Translations under genes and position numbers: made by a program
Notes under the pieces: model-generated
Database searches by the model: none
What the model was told of the DNA's origin: nothing
The model's input: only the letters and a program-made list of their open reading frames with translations
Shown here: positions 26,355 through 33,466 of the stretch, piece after piece
Numbering within the stretch: the stretch's first letter is position 1
How the letters are laid out: each line of letters starts with the position of its first letter
Assembly (NCBI RefSeq): GCF_002154375.1
Contig: NZ_MUND01000311.1
Span: 1 to 33,466 of the forward strand
DNA length: 33,466 nucleotides
Reading direction: 5' to 3'
From: Streptomyces glaucescens
Lineage (GTDB): Bacteria; Actinomycetota; Actinomycetes; Streptomycetales; Streptomycetaceae

Positions 26355-27680
26355 TCAGCCCCGGTACGCCTTGGCAGCCGCGGCCTCCAGCTGCGCCGCG
26401 GTGGCCTTCGGGTCCGACGGGTCGCGCAGGAAGTCCTGGAGGATCTTCCACTCGCCGGTGCCCTTGGTGCCGCCGAAGGCCGCAGGGGCCTGGTCGGACA
26501 TGTCGAAGCGGACCGAGTCCCCGGCGGCGACGAGGGACTTGGCGGTCGCCCGGGTGACGTCGTCGCCGTAGGAGGCGAGATCGAGGTTCTTGTTCGGGGA
26601 GAGGAAGCCGCCGGCCTCGGCCCACACGGCCGCGGCCTCGGGGGTGGCCAGGTACTCCACGAGCGCCATGGCGGCCTTCTGGTTCTTGCCCTCCTTCAGG
26701 ACGACGGCCGCGTCGCCGCCGCTGACCACGGGTGCCTTGCCGCCGCCGACCGCGGGGAAGGGGAAGAAGTCCGCGTCCTCGCCGATCGCCCTGCCGAACT
26801 GGTCCTTGGCGACTCCGGCCACGAAGTCGCCCTCGTAGACCATGCCCGCCTCGGGCTCCGGCCCGAACACCTTCTCCACCGAGCCGGGGAAGTCGGTGTT
26901 CAGGGCGCCCTTCTGGCCGCCCGCGATCAGCTGCTTGTCCTTGAAGAGCTTGCCGAGCGTGGTGAGCGCCTCGACGACGGAGGCGTCCGTCCACTTCAGC
27001 TCGTGCGCGGCGAGGGCGTCGTACTTCTCGGGCCCGGCCTGGGAGAGGTAGACGTTCTCGAACCAGTCGGTGAGGGTCCAGCCGTCCTGGCCGGCGACCG
27101 AGAAGGCGGCGAGTCCGGAGTCGGAGACGGTCCGTCCGGCCTTCAGCATCTCGTCGTACGTCTTCGGCGGCTTCACGCCCGCCTGGGCGAGGGCGTCGGG
27201 GCTGTACCAGACGGTCGACTTGTGGGCGGCCTTGAAGTAGAGGCCGTACAGCTCGCCGTCGACGCTGCCGTACTTCTTCCAGACGGGGGCGAAGCCCGCG
27301 TCCACGGACTGCTCGGTCTTCTCCGACAGCGGCTTGAGCCAGCCCTGTTCGGCGAACTGCTTCAGGACGCCGACCTGCGGGACCATCACGACGTCGGGGG
27401 CGTTGCCGCCCTCGATCTTGCTGCCGACGACGGTGGAGACGTTGTCGCCGGTGGACACGAACTGGGTCTTGGCGCCGGTCTTCTCGGTGAAGGCGTCCAG
27501 CACCTTCTGGAAGTTCCGCTGCTCGGTGCCGGACCAGACACCGGCCACGGTGACCGTCTGGCCGCTCAGCGCCTGGTCGCCGCCGCCGGCGCTGACGGGC
27601 CCGCCCCCGCAGGCGGTCGCGCCGAGCGCCAGGGCGAGGGCGGTGCAGGTGGTGAGGAGGGTGGTACGTCGTCGCATCAT
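26355..27680 (-). CDS. Sugar ABC transporter substrate-binding lipoprotein
   Basis: The 441-aa family 1 extracellular solute-binding protein has a lipoprotein signal: a positive start (MMRRRT), a hydrophobic core and GATAC with Cys24. The mature part shows LDAFTEKTGAKTQFVSTGDN, NAPDVVMVPQVGVLKQFAEQGWLKPL, LYGLYFKAAHKSTVWYSPDALAQAG and VVSGGDAAVVLKEGKNQKAAMALVEYLATPEAAAVWA. It probably binds alpha-glucosides, judging by the alpha-glucosidase 25 bp upstream and the two permeases downstream; the substrate is not directly shown. Confidence 0.94.
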   Translation of the reverse strand: MMRRRTTLLTTCTALALALGATACGGGPVSAGGGDQALSGQTVTVAGVWSGTEQRNFQKVLDAFTEKTGAKTQFVSTGDNVSTVVGSKIEGGNAPDVVMVPQVGVLKQFAEQGWLKPLSEKTEQSVDAGFAPVWKKYGSVDGELYGLYFKAAHKSTVWYSPDALAQAGVKPPKTYDEMLKAGRTVSDSGLAAFSVAGQDGWTLTDWFENVYLSQAGPEKYDALAAHELKWTDASVVEALTTLGKLFKDKQLIAGGQKGALNTDFPGSVEKVFGPEPEAGMVYEGDFVAGVAKDQFGRAIGEDADFFPFPAVGGGKAPVVSGGDAAVVLKEGKNQKAAMALVEYLATPEAAAVWAEAGGFLSPNKNLDLASYGDDVTRATAKSLVAAGDSVRFDMSDQAPAAFGGTKGTGEWKILQDFLRDPSDPKATAAQLEAAAAKAYRG

Positions 27681-27705
27681 CGTCGATGTCCCTTCGCAGG
27701 TTGTC

Positions 27706-29343
27706 TCAGGAGGAGACGGGGAGGTCGTTGATCCACCAGGCCGCCGTCGAGCCGGGCAGTTCCCCGGCCGGGCAGGCGCCGCTGGACAGCAGCGGGGTGC
27801 CGGAGACCGGCGCGGGTACGCAGGCCGTGCCGAAGTTGACCGCGCAGACCAGGTCGTCGCCGCGGACGAAGGTCAGCACGCCGGGCGGGGAGTCCAGCCA
27901 GCGCAGGGTGCCCTCGCCGAGCTGGGGCAGGGCGGCGCGCAGCTGGAGGCCGTCGCGGTACAGGTGCCAGAAGGAGCGGGTGTCGGCGAGGGCGCGCTCG
28001 GTGGCGTACTCGGCGAAGTAGTCGGGCTGCGGCAGCCACGGCTTGGCGCTCTCGGCGCCGGAGGTGAAGCCGAACGGCGAGGCCTGTCCGGACCACGGCA
28101 GGGGCACCCGGCAGCCGTCGCGGATCCGGGCGCGGCTGCCGGTGCGGCGGAAGATCGGGTCGGTGAGGACGTCGTCGGGCAGGTCGACGACCTCGGGCAG
28201 GCCCAGTTCCTCGCCCTGGTAGATGTAGGCGGCGCCGGGGAGGGCCAGCATCAGCAGGGCGGCGGCGCGGGCGCGGGCGGCGCCGAGGCCGCTGCCGCCG
28301 GGGGCGGGTTCGCCGTAGCGGGTGACGGTGCGGACCTGGTCGTGGTTGTTGAGGACCCAGGTGACGGTCGAGCCGGTGCCGGCGATGTCGTCCATGGCCT
28401 CGGAGATGACCTTGCGGAAGGCGTCGGGGTCCCAGGGGGCGCCGAGCAGGTCGAAGAAGAAGGCCTGGTGGAGTTCGTCGGGGCGGACGTACAGGGCGTG
28501 CTCGCGGGCGGTGGGCACGGACACCTCGCCGACCAGCAGGCGTTCGCGGCCGTCGCGGGCGGCGTACTCGTCGCACACGGACCGCCAGTGCCGCCACACG
28601 TCGTGCACCTCGGGCTGGTTCCAGGCGAGCGGGTTGACCGAGTCGCGGGTGCGGGCGTCGGCCTCGGGGTCGTCGGAGTCGGGCAGCGCCGGGTGCTTGA
28701 ACAGGCCGGCGGCGACGTCGATGCGGAAGCCGTCGACGCCCCGGTCGAGCCAGAAGCGCAGGATCCGGTCGAACTCGGCGGGTATCGCCGGGTTGCGCCA
28801 GTTCCAGTCGGGCTGCTCGGGCGTGAACATGTGCAGGTACCACTGGCCGGGGCGGCCGTCCGCCTCGGTGACCCGGCTCCAGGCCGCCCCGCCGAACATG
28901 GCGTGCCAGTTGTTGGGGGGCTCGCTGCCGTGGGGTCCGCGTCCGTCGGCGAAGTGGAAGCGGGCGCGGGCCGCGCTGCCCGGCGGGGAGGCGAGCGCCT
29001 CGCGGAACCACGGGTGGGCGCTGGAGCAGTGGTTGGGGACGATGTCGAGCAGCACCTTGATGCCGAGCCGGTGCGCGGCGGCCACCAGCCCGTCGAACTC
29101 GGCGAGGTCGCCGAAGAGCGGGTCGACGTCGCAGTAGTCGGCCACGTCGTAGCCGTGGTCGGCCTGCGGGGAGGGGTAGAACGGGCTCAGCCAGATCCCG
29201 TCGACCCCGAGCTTCTTCAGGTACGGCAGCCCGGCGCGGACGCCCGCGAGATCGCCGACGCCGTCGCCGGTGCTGTCCAGGAAGCTGCGGACGTAGACCT
29301 GGTAGATCACCGCGTCCCGCCACCAGTGGTACTTACTCAACAT
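27706..29343 (-). CDS. GH13 alpha-glucosidase (oligo-1,6/alpha-glucosidase type)
   Basis: The 545-aa glycoside hydrolase 13 is likely intracellular, as no signal peptide is seen. Conserved regions: DIVPNH (region I, ~100-105), GVDGFRIDVA with nucleophile Asp209, LLVGEV with acid/base Glu273, and NNHDQ with Asp335. The opening WWRDAVIYQVYVRSFLDSTGDGVGDL is that of exo-acting alpha-glucosidases and trehalose-6-phosphate-hydrolase relatives. The C-terminal beta domain is present. It is the first gene of the sugar operon and would hydrolyse the imported oligosaccharide. There is no ribosome site; TAACAT ends 6 nt before the ATG, so translation is probably leaderless. Confidence 0.95.
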   Translation of the reverse strand: MLSKYHWWRDAVIYQVYVRSFLDSTGDGVGDLAGVRAGLPYLKKLGVDGIWLSPFYPSPQADHGYDVADYCDVDPLFGDLAEFDGLVAAAHRLGIKVLLDIVPNHCSSAHPWFREALASPPGSAARARFHFADGRGPHGSEPPNNWHAMFGGAAWSRVTEADGRPGQWYLHMFTPEQPDWNWRNPAIPAEFDRILRFWLDRGVDGFRIDVAAGLFKHPALPDSDDPEADARTRDSVNPLAWNQPEVHDVWRHWRSVCDEYAARDGRERLLVGEVSVPTAREHALYVRPDELHQAFFFDLLGAPWDPDAFRKVISEAMDDIAGTGSTVTWVLNNHDQVRTVTRYGEPAPGGSGLGAARARAAALLMLALPGAAYIYQGEELGLPEVVDLPDDVLTDPIFRRTGSRARIRDGCRVPLPWSGQASPFGFTSGAESAKPWLPQPDYFAEYATERALADTRSFWHLYRDGLQLRAALPQLGEGTLRWLDSPPGVLTFVRGDDLVCAVNFGTACVPAPVSGTPLLSSGACPAGELPGSTAAWWINDLPVSS

Positions 29344-29354
29344 GCATGCATGTT
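29339..29354. promoter_or_regulatory. 16-bp perfect palindrome over the GH13 start codon
   Basis: AACATGCATGCATGTT is a perfect palindrome covering the ATG (29341-29343) and part of the -10 of the sugar operon. It overlaps dyad site A. A bound protein would block transcription start directly. Confidence 0.5.
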
Positions 29355-29360
29355 AGGTAG
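29346..29360. promoter_or_regulatory. Dyad site A (TTACYTGTTAGGTAA-like)
   Basis: ATGCATGTTAGGTAG matches the right half AGGTA and the central TGTT of the other two sites; the left half is degenerate. It lies on the -10 region of the GH13 operon. Confidence 0.55.
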
Positions 29361-29380
29361 GCGTGTCAGAGGGGTGTCAA
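29350..29380 (-). promoter_or_regulatory. Promoter of the GH13-ABC operon
   Basis: On the minus strand TTGACA, a perfect -35 (29375-29380), is followed after 19 nt by TAACAT (29350-29355), which ends 6 nt before the ATG. A 15-nt spacing to TACCTA is the alternative. The -10 lies within sites for two palindromes, so strong repression is likely. Confidence 0.6.
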
Positions 29381-29463
29381 CGAAGAGAACGGAAGATACT
29401 GGTTGGTTGGGGCGTCAAAGCGGGACCAATCCGGGCATGCTGAAGTCAGTTGAGATGTCGCCG

Positions 29464-29478
29464 TTACCTAACAAGTAA
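29464..29478. promoter_or_regulatory. Dyad site B (TTACCTAACAAGTAA)
   Basis: A 15-bp dyad with one mismatched pair, read on the minus strand as TTACTTGTTAGGTAA. It lies about 120 bp upstream of the GH13 start and directly after the stop of the second binding protein. Together with site A it could allow DNA looping. Confidence 0.6.
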
Positions 29479-30753
29479 CTAGCGGGCGGAGACGGCCGCC
29501 AGCTCCCGCGCGAGCCTGCGCACCGCGGCCTCGGGCGTCTGCCGCCCGGTCAGCGCGTCCTGCACGGCGGCCTGCACCACCAGGCTGACCTGGTCGTAGT
29601 GCGGGCTCTTGGGGCGCGGCGCGGCCCTGAGCACGCTCTCGCGCAGGGTCGGCAGGTAGGGGAAGGCCCGCACGAGGGCCGGATCGTCGTAGAGCGCGGC
29701 CCGTACGGGCGGCAGCGCGCCACGCGTGAGGACCTGGCGCTGCACGGACTCGCTGGTGAGGTACGCGATCAGGCGCGCGGCCGAGTCCGGATGCCGGGCA
29801 TGGCTGCTCACGGCCAGGTTGGAACCGCCGAGCACACTGGTCCCCGGCCCGTCCGGACCCGGCAGCGGTACGGCGCCGATCTTCCCGGCGACCTTCGATC
29901 CCTCGCCGGAGGCGACGGCGTACGCGTACGGCCAGTTGCGCAGGAAGAGCAGCCGGCCGTCCTGGAAGGCCTGCTTGGACTCCTCCTCCTTGTAGCCCAG
30001 CGCCGCCTTCGGGATCCAGCCCTCGCGCACCCCGCGCGCCAGGAACCCGATGCCCTCGCGGGCCGCCGCCGAGTCCACGGTGACCCGCTCGCCCTCGTCA
30101 CCGAGGATCGTGCCGCCCGCCGAGTAGACGGCCTCGGCCGCGTTGACGGTCAGGCCCTCGTACGGCAGGAACTGTCCGGCGTAGCCGCCGAGCCCGTGCC
30201 GGGGGGCGATCGTCTCGGCGTGGCGCTCCAGCTCGGCCCAGGTGCGCGGCGGCGGGACGCCCTCGGCGGCGAGGACGTCCTTGCGGTAGAGGAGCAGCCC
30301 GGCGTTGGTGACGTACGGGACGGCGTACAGCCGCCCGTCGTAGGTCGCCGTGTCGACGACCGGCCGCAGGAAGCTCTCCAGCGCGAACCGCTCACGCGGC
30401 AGGGGGCGGATCCAGCCCGCCGCGGCGAACTCCGGGGTCCAGTTGACGTCGATGTTGAGGACGTCGAACCGGCCGCCACCACCGGCCCGCAGGTCGGTGG
30501 CCATCTGGGCCCGGGTCTCGTCGGCCGAGTCGGGCAGTTCCACGAGGGTGACCCGCTCACCGGGGTGGTTGCGGTTCCAGCCGTCCAGCAGAGGGCCGAG
30601 ATAGCCGGTGAGATCGCCCGCGGTGGCCAGGGTGAGCGGACCGCGTCCGCCGCCGCTCTGCCCCTCCCGCGCCTGCGCGCCGAACGTGACGTAACCGGTC
30701 AGCAGGACCACGAGGACGAGGAGGCCCCTACCCGCGGCACGCGTCCACCGCAT
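29479..30753 (-). CDS. Extracellular solute-binding protein, cysteine-free
   Basis: The 424-aa family 1 solute-binding protein is distantly like the trehalose/maltose binders. Start ATG 30753 has GGGAGGAA 4 nt upstream; the frame extends to 30771. The N-terminus (MRWTRAAGRGLLVLVVLLTGYVTFGAQA) is a signal peptide or anchor with a possible AQA cut, but no lipobox Cys, and I see no Cys in the whole protein. Binding-protein landmarks include RFDVLNIDVNWTPEFAAAGWIRPL, LYAVPYVTNAGLLLYRKDVLAAEGVPPPRTWAELE and SVLGGSNLAVSSHARHPDSAARLIAYL. No permease is directly attached; it precedes the GH13 operon on the same strand, separated by 135 bp. Confidence 0.9.
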   Translation of the reverse strand: MRWTRAAGRGLLVLVVLLTGYVTFGAQAREGQSGGGRGPLTLATAGDLTGYLGPLLDGWNRNHPGERVTLVELPDSADETRAQMATDLRAGGGGRFDVLNIDVNWTPEFAAAGWIRPLPRERFALESFLRPVVDTATYDGRLYAVPYVTNAGLLLYRKDVLAAEGVPPPRTWAELERHAETIAPRHGLGGYAGQFLPYEGLTVNAAEAVYSAGGTILGDEGERVTVDSAAAREGIGFLARGVREGWIPKAALGYKEEESKQAFQDGRLLFLRNWPYAYAVASGEGSKVAGKIGAVPLPGPDGPGTSVLGGSNLAVSSHARHPDSAARLIAYLTSESVQRQVLTRGALPPVRAALYDDPALVRAFPYLPTLRESVLRAAPRPKSPHYDQVSLVVQAAVQDALTGRQTPEAAVRRLARELAAVSAR

Positions 30754-30808
30754 AGGTTCCTCCCTGTACACCGGCCACGGGCGCCCTCGCCCGGGTCAGA
30801 GGCCATGT

Positions 30809-30823
30809 ATACCTGTTAGGTAT
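30809..30823. promoter_or_regulatory. Dyad site C (ATACCTGTTAGGTAT)
   Basis: A perfect 6+6 dyad with GTT centre in the divergent region between the second binding protein and padR. It shares TGTTAGGTA with sites A and B. It could control either or both genes; a GATACT at 30828-30833 is a candidate -10 for padR. Confidence 0.65.
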
Positions 30824-30882
30824 GGGCGATACTAGGGCCTGGAACACATTACGCACAGGGTGAGGACAGGAGGACTGCACGA

Positions 30883-31416
30883 GTGCGCCTGCCCCTCCTG
30901 GCACTCCTCGCGCGCGGCCCGGCCCACGGCTATGAGCTGAAGCAGGACCTTGAGCAACTGCTGGGGTCCGCGTACCCTCAGCCGAACGTCGGCCAGATCT
31001 ACGTCACCCTCGGCCGCCTCGAGAAGCAGGGACTGATCGAGGGCGAGGACGTCGCGCAGTCCAGCCGGCCCAACAAGAAGGTCTACCACCTCACCGACGC
31101 CGGGCGGACGGCGCTGCGCGCCTGGTTCGAGGAACCCGAGGACGAGCCCCGGGTGCGGGACGAGTTCTTCATGAAACTGGCCCTCGCCCCGCAGACCGGC
31201 ATCGCCGACCAGATCGCTCTCATCAACAAGCAGCGGCGCCAGTACCTGAACACCATGCGGCAGCTGTCGAAGCTGGCCGCCGCCGAAGACCGGGACAACC
31301 GCATCGCGCATCTGCTGATCGAGGGCGCGATGCTGCACCTCCAGGCCGACCTCGACTGGCTGGAGCGGTGCCAGGAAGAGCTGGAGGAGTCGGTGAAGTC
31401 AAAGGAGCTGGAATGA
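30883..31416 (+). CDS. PadR-family transcriptional regulator
   Basis: The 177-aa PadR-like regulator carries the winged helix MRLPLLALLARGPAHGYELKQDLEQLL...YPQPNVGQIYVTLGRLEKQGLIEGE (residues ~1-57), the wing RPNKKVYHLTDAGRTALRAWFEEP, and a C-terminal Vir/PadR helical domain for dimerisation ending in a coiled, Glu-rich helix (LDWLERCQEELEESVKSKELE). GTG 30883 follows AGGAGG by 9 nt. It overlaps the ABC ATPase by 4 bp, the usual arrangement in which the PadR regulator controls the transporter it is cotranscribed with; a drug or cell-envelope stress signal is inferred. Confidence 0.93.
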   Translation: MRLPLLALLARGPAHGYELKQDLEQLLGSAYPQPNVGQIYVTLGRLEKQGLIEGEDVAQSSRPNKKVYHLTDAGRTALRAWFEEPEDEPRVRDEFFMKLALAPQTGIADQIALINKQRRQYLNTMRQLSKLAAAEDRDNRIAHLLIEGAMLHLQADLDWLERCQEELEESVKSKELE

Positions 31417-32165
31417 GCGACGGTTCCGCTCCCGTGCTGCGCGCCGAGGCCCTGGTGAAGACGCACCACGGCGAGGGCGCGCCCGCCCGCGCGGTGCGCG
31501 GGGTCGGCCTGTCCGTGCGGGGCGGCGAGTTCGTGGCGATCACCGGGCCCTCCGGCGCCGGCAAGTCGACCCTGCTGCACCTGCTCGGCGGGCTCCAGCG
31601 GCCGGACAGCGGCAGCATCTGGCTGGACGGCGAGTGCGCGGACGCCTGGAGCGAGGCCCGCTGGGCGGTGGAGCGGCGCAAGCGGATCGGGATCGTCTTC
31701 CAGTTCTTCAACCTGGTGTCGAACCTGTCCGTCGCCGACAACGTGGAGCTGCCCGCCCTGCTCGCCGGCGTGCCGCCCAGGCGGGCCCGCGCCGAACGCG
31801 AGGACCTGTTGGCCGAGCTGGGCCTCACCGGCAAGGAGCGCAGCATGCCCGGTGAGCTGTCCGGCGGCGAGCAGCAGCGGGTCGCGCTCGCCCGCGCCCT
31901 GGTCAACCACCCGCCGCTGCTGCTCGCCGACGAACCCGCCGGCAGCCTCGACAGCAAGGGCACCCGCGAGGTGATGCGGCTGCTGTCCCGCTTCCACCAG
32001 CGCGGCCAGACGATCCTGCTGGTGACGCACGACGCCCGGCTGGCCAGTGCCGCGGACCGGGTGATCAGCTTCTTCGACGGACGGATCGCCGACGACGCGG
32101 AACTGGACGGCGGTTCCTCGCCCCGCCGGTCCGGGATATCCGGTGTGCTGGAGCTGAAGGACTGA
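31413..32165 (+). CDS. ABC transporter ATP-binding protein (LolD/MacB type)
   Basis: The 250-aa ATPase has Walker A GPSGAGKST (~46-54), the LolD/MacB-typical stretch RRKRIGIVFQFFNLVSNLSVADNVELPALLAGV, signature LSGGEQQRVALARAL, Walker B LLLADEPAGSLDSK and switch His in LVTHDARLA. The ATG overlaps the padR stop (ATGA). It partners the FtsX-like permease that starts 1 bp after its stop. Such pairs act as mechanotransmitters or extruders of peptides and lipoproteins; the substrate is unknown. Confidence 0.94.
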   Translation: MSDGSAPVLRAEALVKTHHGEGAPARAVRGVGLSVRGGEFVAITGPSGAGKSTLLHLLGGLQRPDSGSIWLDGECADAWSEARWAVERRKRIGIVFQFFNLVSNLSVADNVELPALLAGVPPRRARAEREDLLAELGLTGKERSMPGELSGGEQQRVALARALVNHPPLLLADEPAGSLDSKGTREVMRLLSRFHQRGQTILLVTHDARLASAADRVISFFDGRIADDAELDGGSSPRRSGISGVLELKD

Positions 32166-32166
32166 G

Positions 32167-33466
32167 ATGCCGGTGCACGACCGCCGCCCGGCACCCGGGC
32201 CGAGGGGCTTCAGGCCCGTGCGAGCCACCCTGCGCTGGGCGCACTCCGATCTGCGCACCCACCGCGGCGAGGCGGTGTTCCTCGTCCTCGCCACCGCCGG
32301 CGTCGTCGCCTCCCTGCTGCTGGCCACGGCCCTGTTCGGATACGCCACCAACCCCTGGCAGCGGGTCTTCGCCCAGGCGCGCGGCGCCCACGTGTGGCTG
32401 CACACCGACGAGTCGGCCGACCTGCGCGGACTGGCCCGGCTGGACGGCGTCGAGTCCGTCGCCGGGCCCTACCCCACCGCCTCCGCCACCGTCGCCGCGC
32501 GCGGCAGCCGCGCCTCCGTCGAACTGCGCGCCGGCTCCGCCGAGGTGCCGTCCGTGGGCCGCCCGCTGCTCGTCTCCGGTCGCTGGCTCGACCCGGCCGT
32601 CCCCGACGGCGTGGTCCTGGAGAGCCGGCTCGCCCGCGCGCTGCTCGCCGAGCCGGGCGACACCCTGACCCTGCCCGGCACCGCCCGCAGGCTGACCGTG
32701 GTGGGCGTCGCCGACAGCGCCGAGCCGCGCTACCGCCCGGGTGAGCAGCCGGGCCTGGTCTGGGCGCTGCCGTCCGCGGTACCCACCCCGGACGCCCAGG
32801 CCGTCGGGCTGCGGCTGACGGATCCCGGGGACACCGGGTACGCCGTCCAGCGCGCCGTGACGGTGCTGGGCGCGGGGGCGATCGGCGAGGTGTCCACCTG
32901 GCAGCAGGCCCGCGCCGAGGCACAGGGCGGCAACCGGCTCCTCGGGCAGGTGCTGGGGCTGTTCGGGCTCGGCGCGCTGATCGCCGCCGGGTTCGCCGTG
33001 CACGGGGCGATCAGCACCCGGATCCGCGGCCATCTGCGGGACATCTCCGTGCTGAAGGCGATCGGCTTCACCCCCGGCCAGGTGGTCCGGATCTTCCTCC
33101 TCCAGCATCTGGCGTACGCCGTGCTGGGCGCCGTGGCCGCCGCCGCGCTCACCGAGGCGCTGGGCAGCCGGATACCGGGGCGGCTCGGGGACGCGGTCGG
33201 GGTGTGGCAGGGGCTGCCCGGTCACACGGCGGCGCTCGTCGCGGTACCGGTGGCCGCCGTGCTGTTCATCGGCGCGACCACCGGACTCGCCGCGTGGCGG
33301 GCGGGCCGGGTGCCGCCGGTGCCGGTGCCGCTGCCCGCCACGCCGCTGGGCGGGCGGGCAGCGGGAGCACCGGGCCGGGGGCCGGGCCCGCGGACCGCCG
33401 TCTCCCCGGCCGCCGCGCCGGAGGACCGGCGACCGGGCGCGGCGCGCCGGTTCCTCGGGGCGGTCC
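32167..33466 (+). CDS. FtsX-like ABC transporter permease (partial, runs off the window)
   Basis: The frame is open from ATG 32167 to the window end, 433 codons without a stop. After a cytoplasmic start and TM1 (VFLVLATAGVVASLLLATALFGYA, ~38-61), a long extracellular MacB-like region follows (DGVESVAGPYPTASATVAARGS..., RWLDPAVPDGVVLESRLARALLAEPGDTLTLPG). Next come the FtsX core with TM segments LFGLGALIAAGFAVHGAI, IFLLQHLAYAVLGAVAAAAL and ALVAVPVAAVLFIGATTGLA, and the motif RDISVLKAIGFTPGQVVRIFLLQH. A Pro/Gly-rich linker begins near residue 380, and a second FtsX domain probably follows outside the window. Confidence 0.9.
   Translation, partial: MPVHDRRPAPGPRGFRPVRATLRWAHSDLRTHRGEAVFLVLATAGVVASLLLATALFGYATNPWQRVFAQARGAHVWLHTDESADLRGLARLDGVESVAGPYPTASATVAARGSRASVELRAGSAEVPSVGRPLLVSGRWLDPAVPDGVVLESRLARALLAEPGDTLTLPGTARRLTVVGVADSAEPRYRPGEQPGLVWALPSAVPTPDAQAVGLRLTDPGDTGYAVQRAVTVLGAGAIGEVSTWQQARAEAQGGNRLLGQVLGLFGLGALIAAGFAVHGAISTRIRGHLRDISVLKAIGFTPGQVVRIFLLQHLAYAVLGAVAAAALTEALGSRIPGRLGDAVGVWQGLPGHTAALVAVPVAAVLFIGATTGLAAWRAGRVPPVPVPLPATPLGGRAAGAPGRGPGPRTAVSPAAAPEDRRPGAARRFLGAV

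Noticed and set aside
29341-29352. ATGC tetranucleotide repeat as a phase-variation tract at the GH13 start
   Set aside because: Only three units, and a perfect palindrome overlapping the -10 is better explained as an operator.

Overview
The window is high-GC actinobacterial DNA, almost certainly from a Streptomyces chromosome. The gene order dapD - suf operon - ctaA/ctaB - transketolase/transaldolase/zwf/opcA/pgl is the one I remember from the S. coelicolor core. Codon third positions are very GC-rich, GTG and TTG starts are common, and several genes have a -10 box directly at the start codon (leaderless style). No tRNA, rRNA, CRISPR array or insertion sequence was seen.

Layout. 1-2100: a more AT-rich accessory segment with one orphan DUF262 (ParB/GmrS-like nuclease fold) gene and about 420 bp of non-coding DNA. 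2102-3700: dapD (lysine/peptidoglycan precursor) and the decayed remnant of a CU044_5270-like gene. 3712-10351, minus strand: an overlapping Fe-S cluster assembly operon sufR-sufB-sufD-Rieske ferredoxin-sufC-sufS-sufU-sufT. It starts at a SufR operator (CAAC-N6-GTTG) lying on its own -10 region and start codon, and ends at a strong hairpin. 10424-13100, plus strand: an iron-box-like palindrome and a nested palindrome, an AAC(3)-family acetyltransferase and an ABC-2 exporter pair. 13165-16882: the haem A pathway (ctaA, ctaB) on opposite strands, with a FluG-like amidohydrolase and a small conserved hypothetical between them. 17021-17204: an array of about 16 tandem 11-bp units in the ctaB/tkt intergenic region. 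17459-24088: tkt-tal-zwf-opcA-pgl, the oxidative and non-oxidative pentose phosphate pathway, closed by a bidirectional terminator.

24156-30753, minus strand: a sugar-acquisition region. It is transcribed as GH13 alpha-glucosidase - lipoprotein binding protein - permease - permease, with a second, cysteine-free binding protein encoded upstream of it. There is no ATPase and no adjacent LacI-type regulator, so a shared ATPase such as MsiK would be needed. The first permease carries an extracellular insert of about 165 residues with a carboxypeptidase-regulatory-like beta-sandwich segment, reminiscent of the P2 loop of MalF. 30883-33466, plus strand: a PadR regulator translationally coupled to a LolD/MacB-type ATPase and an FtsX-type permease that runs off the window.

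The most unusual signals are: (1) a 15-bp dyad, consensus TTACYTGTTAGGTAA, found in three intergenic positions around the sugar genes and suggesting one unidentified regulator; (2) the 11-bp helically phased array in front of tkt; and (3) the permease with the embedded extracellular domain.
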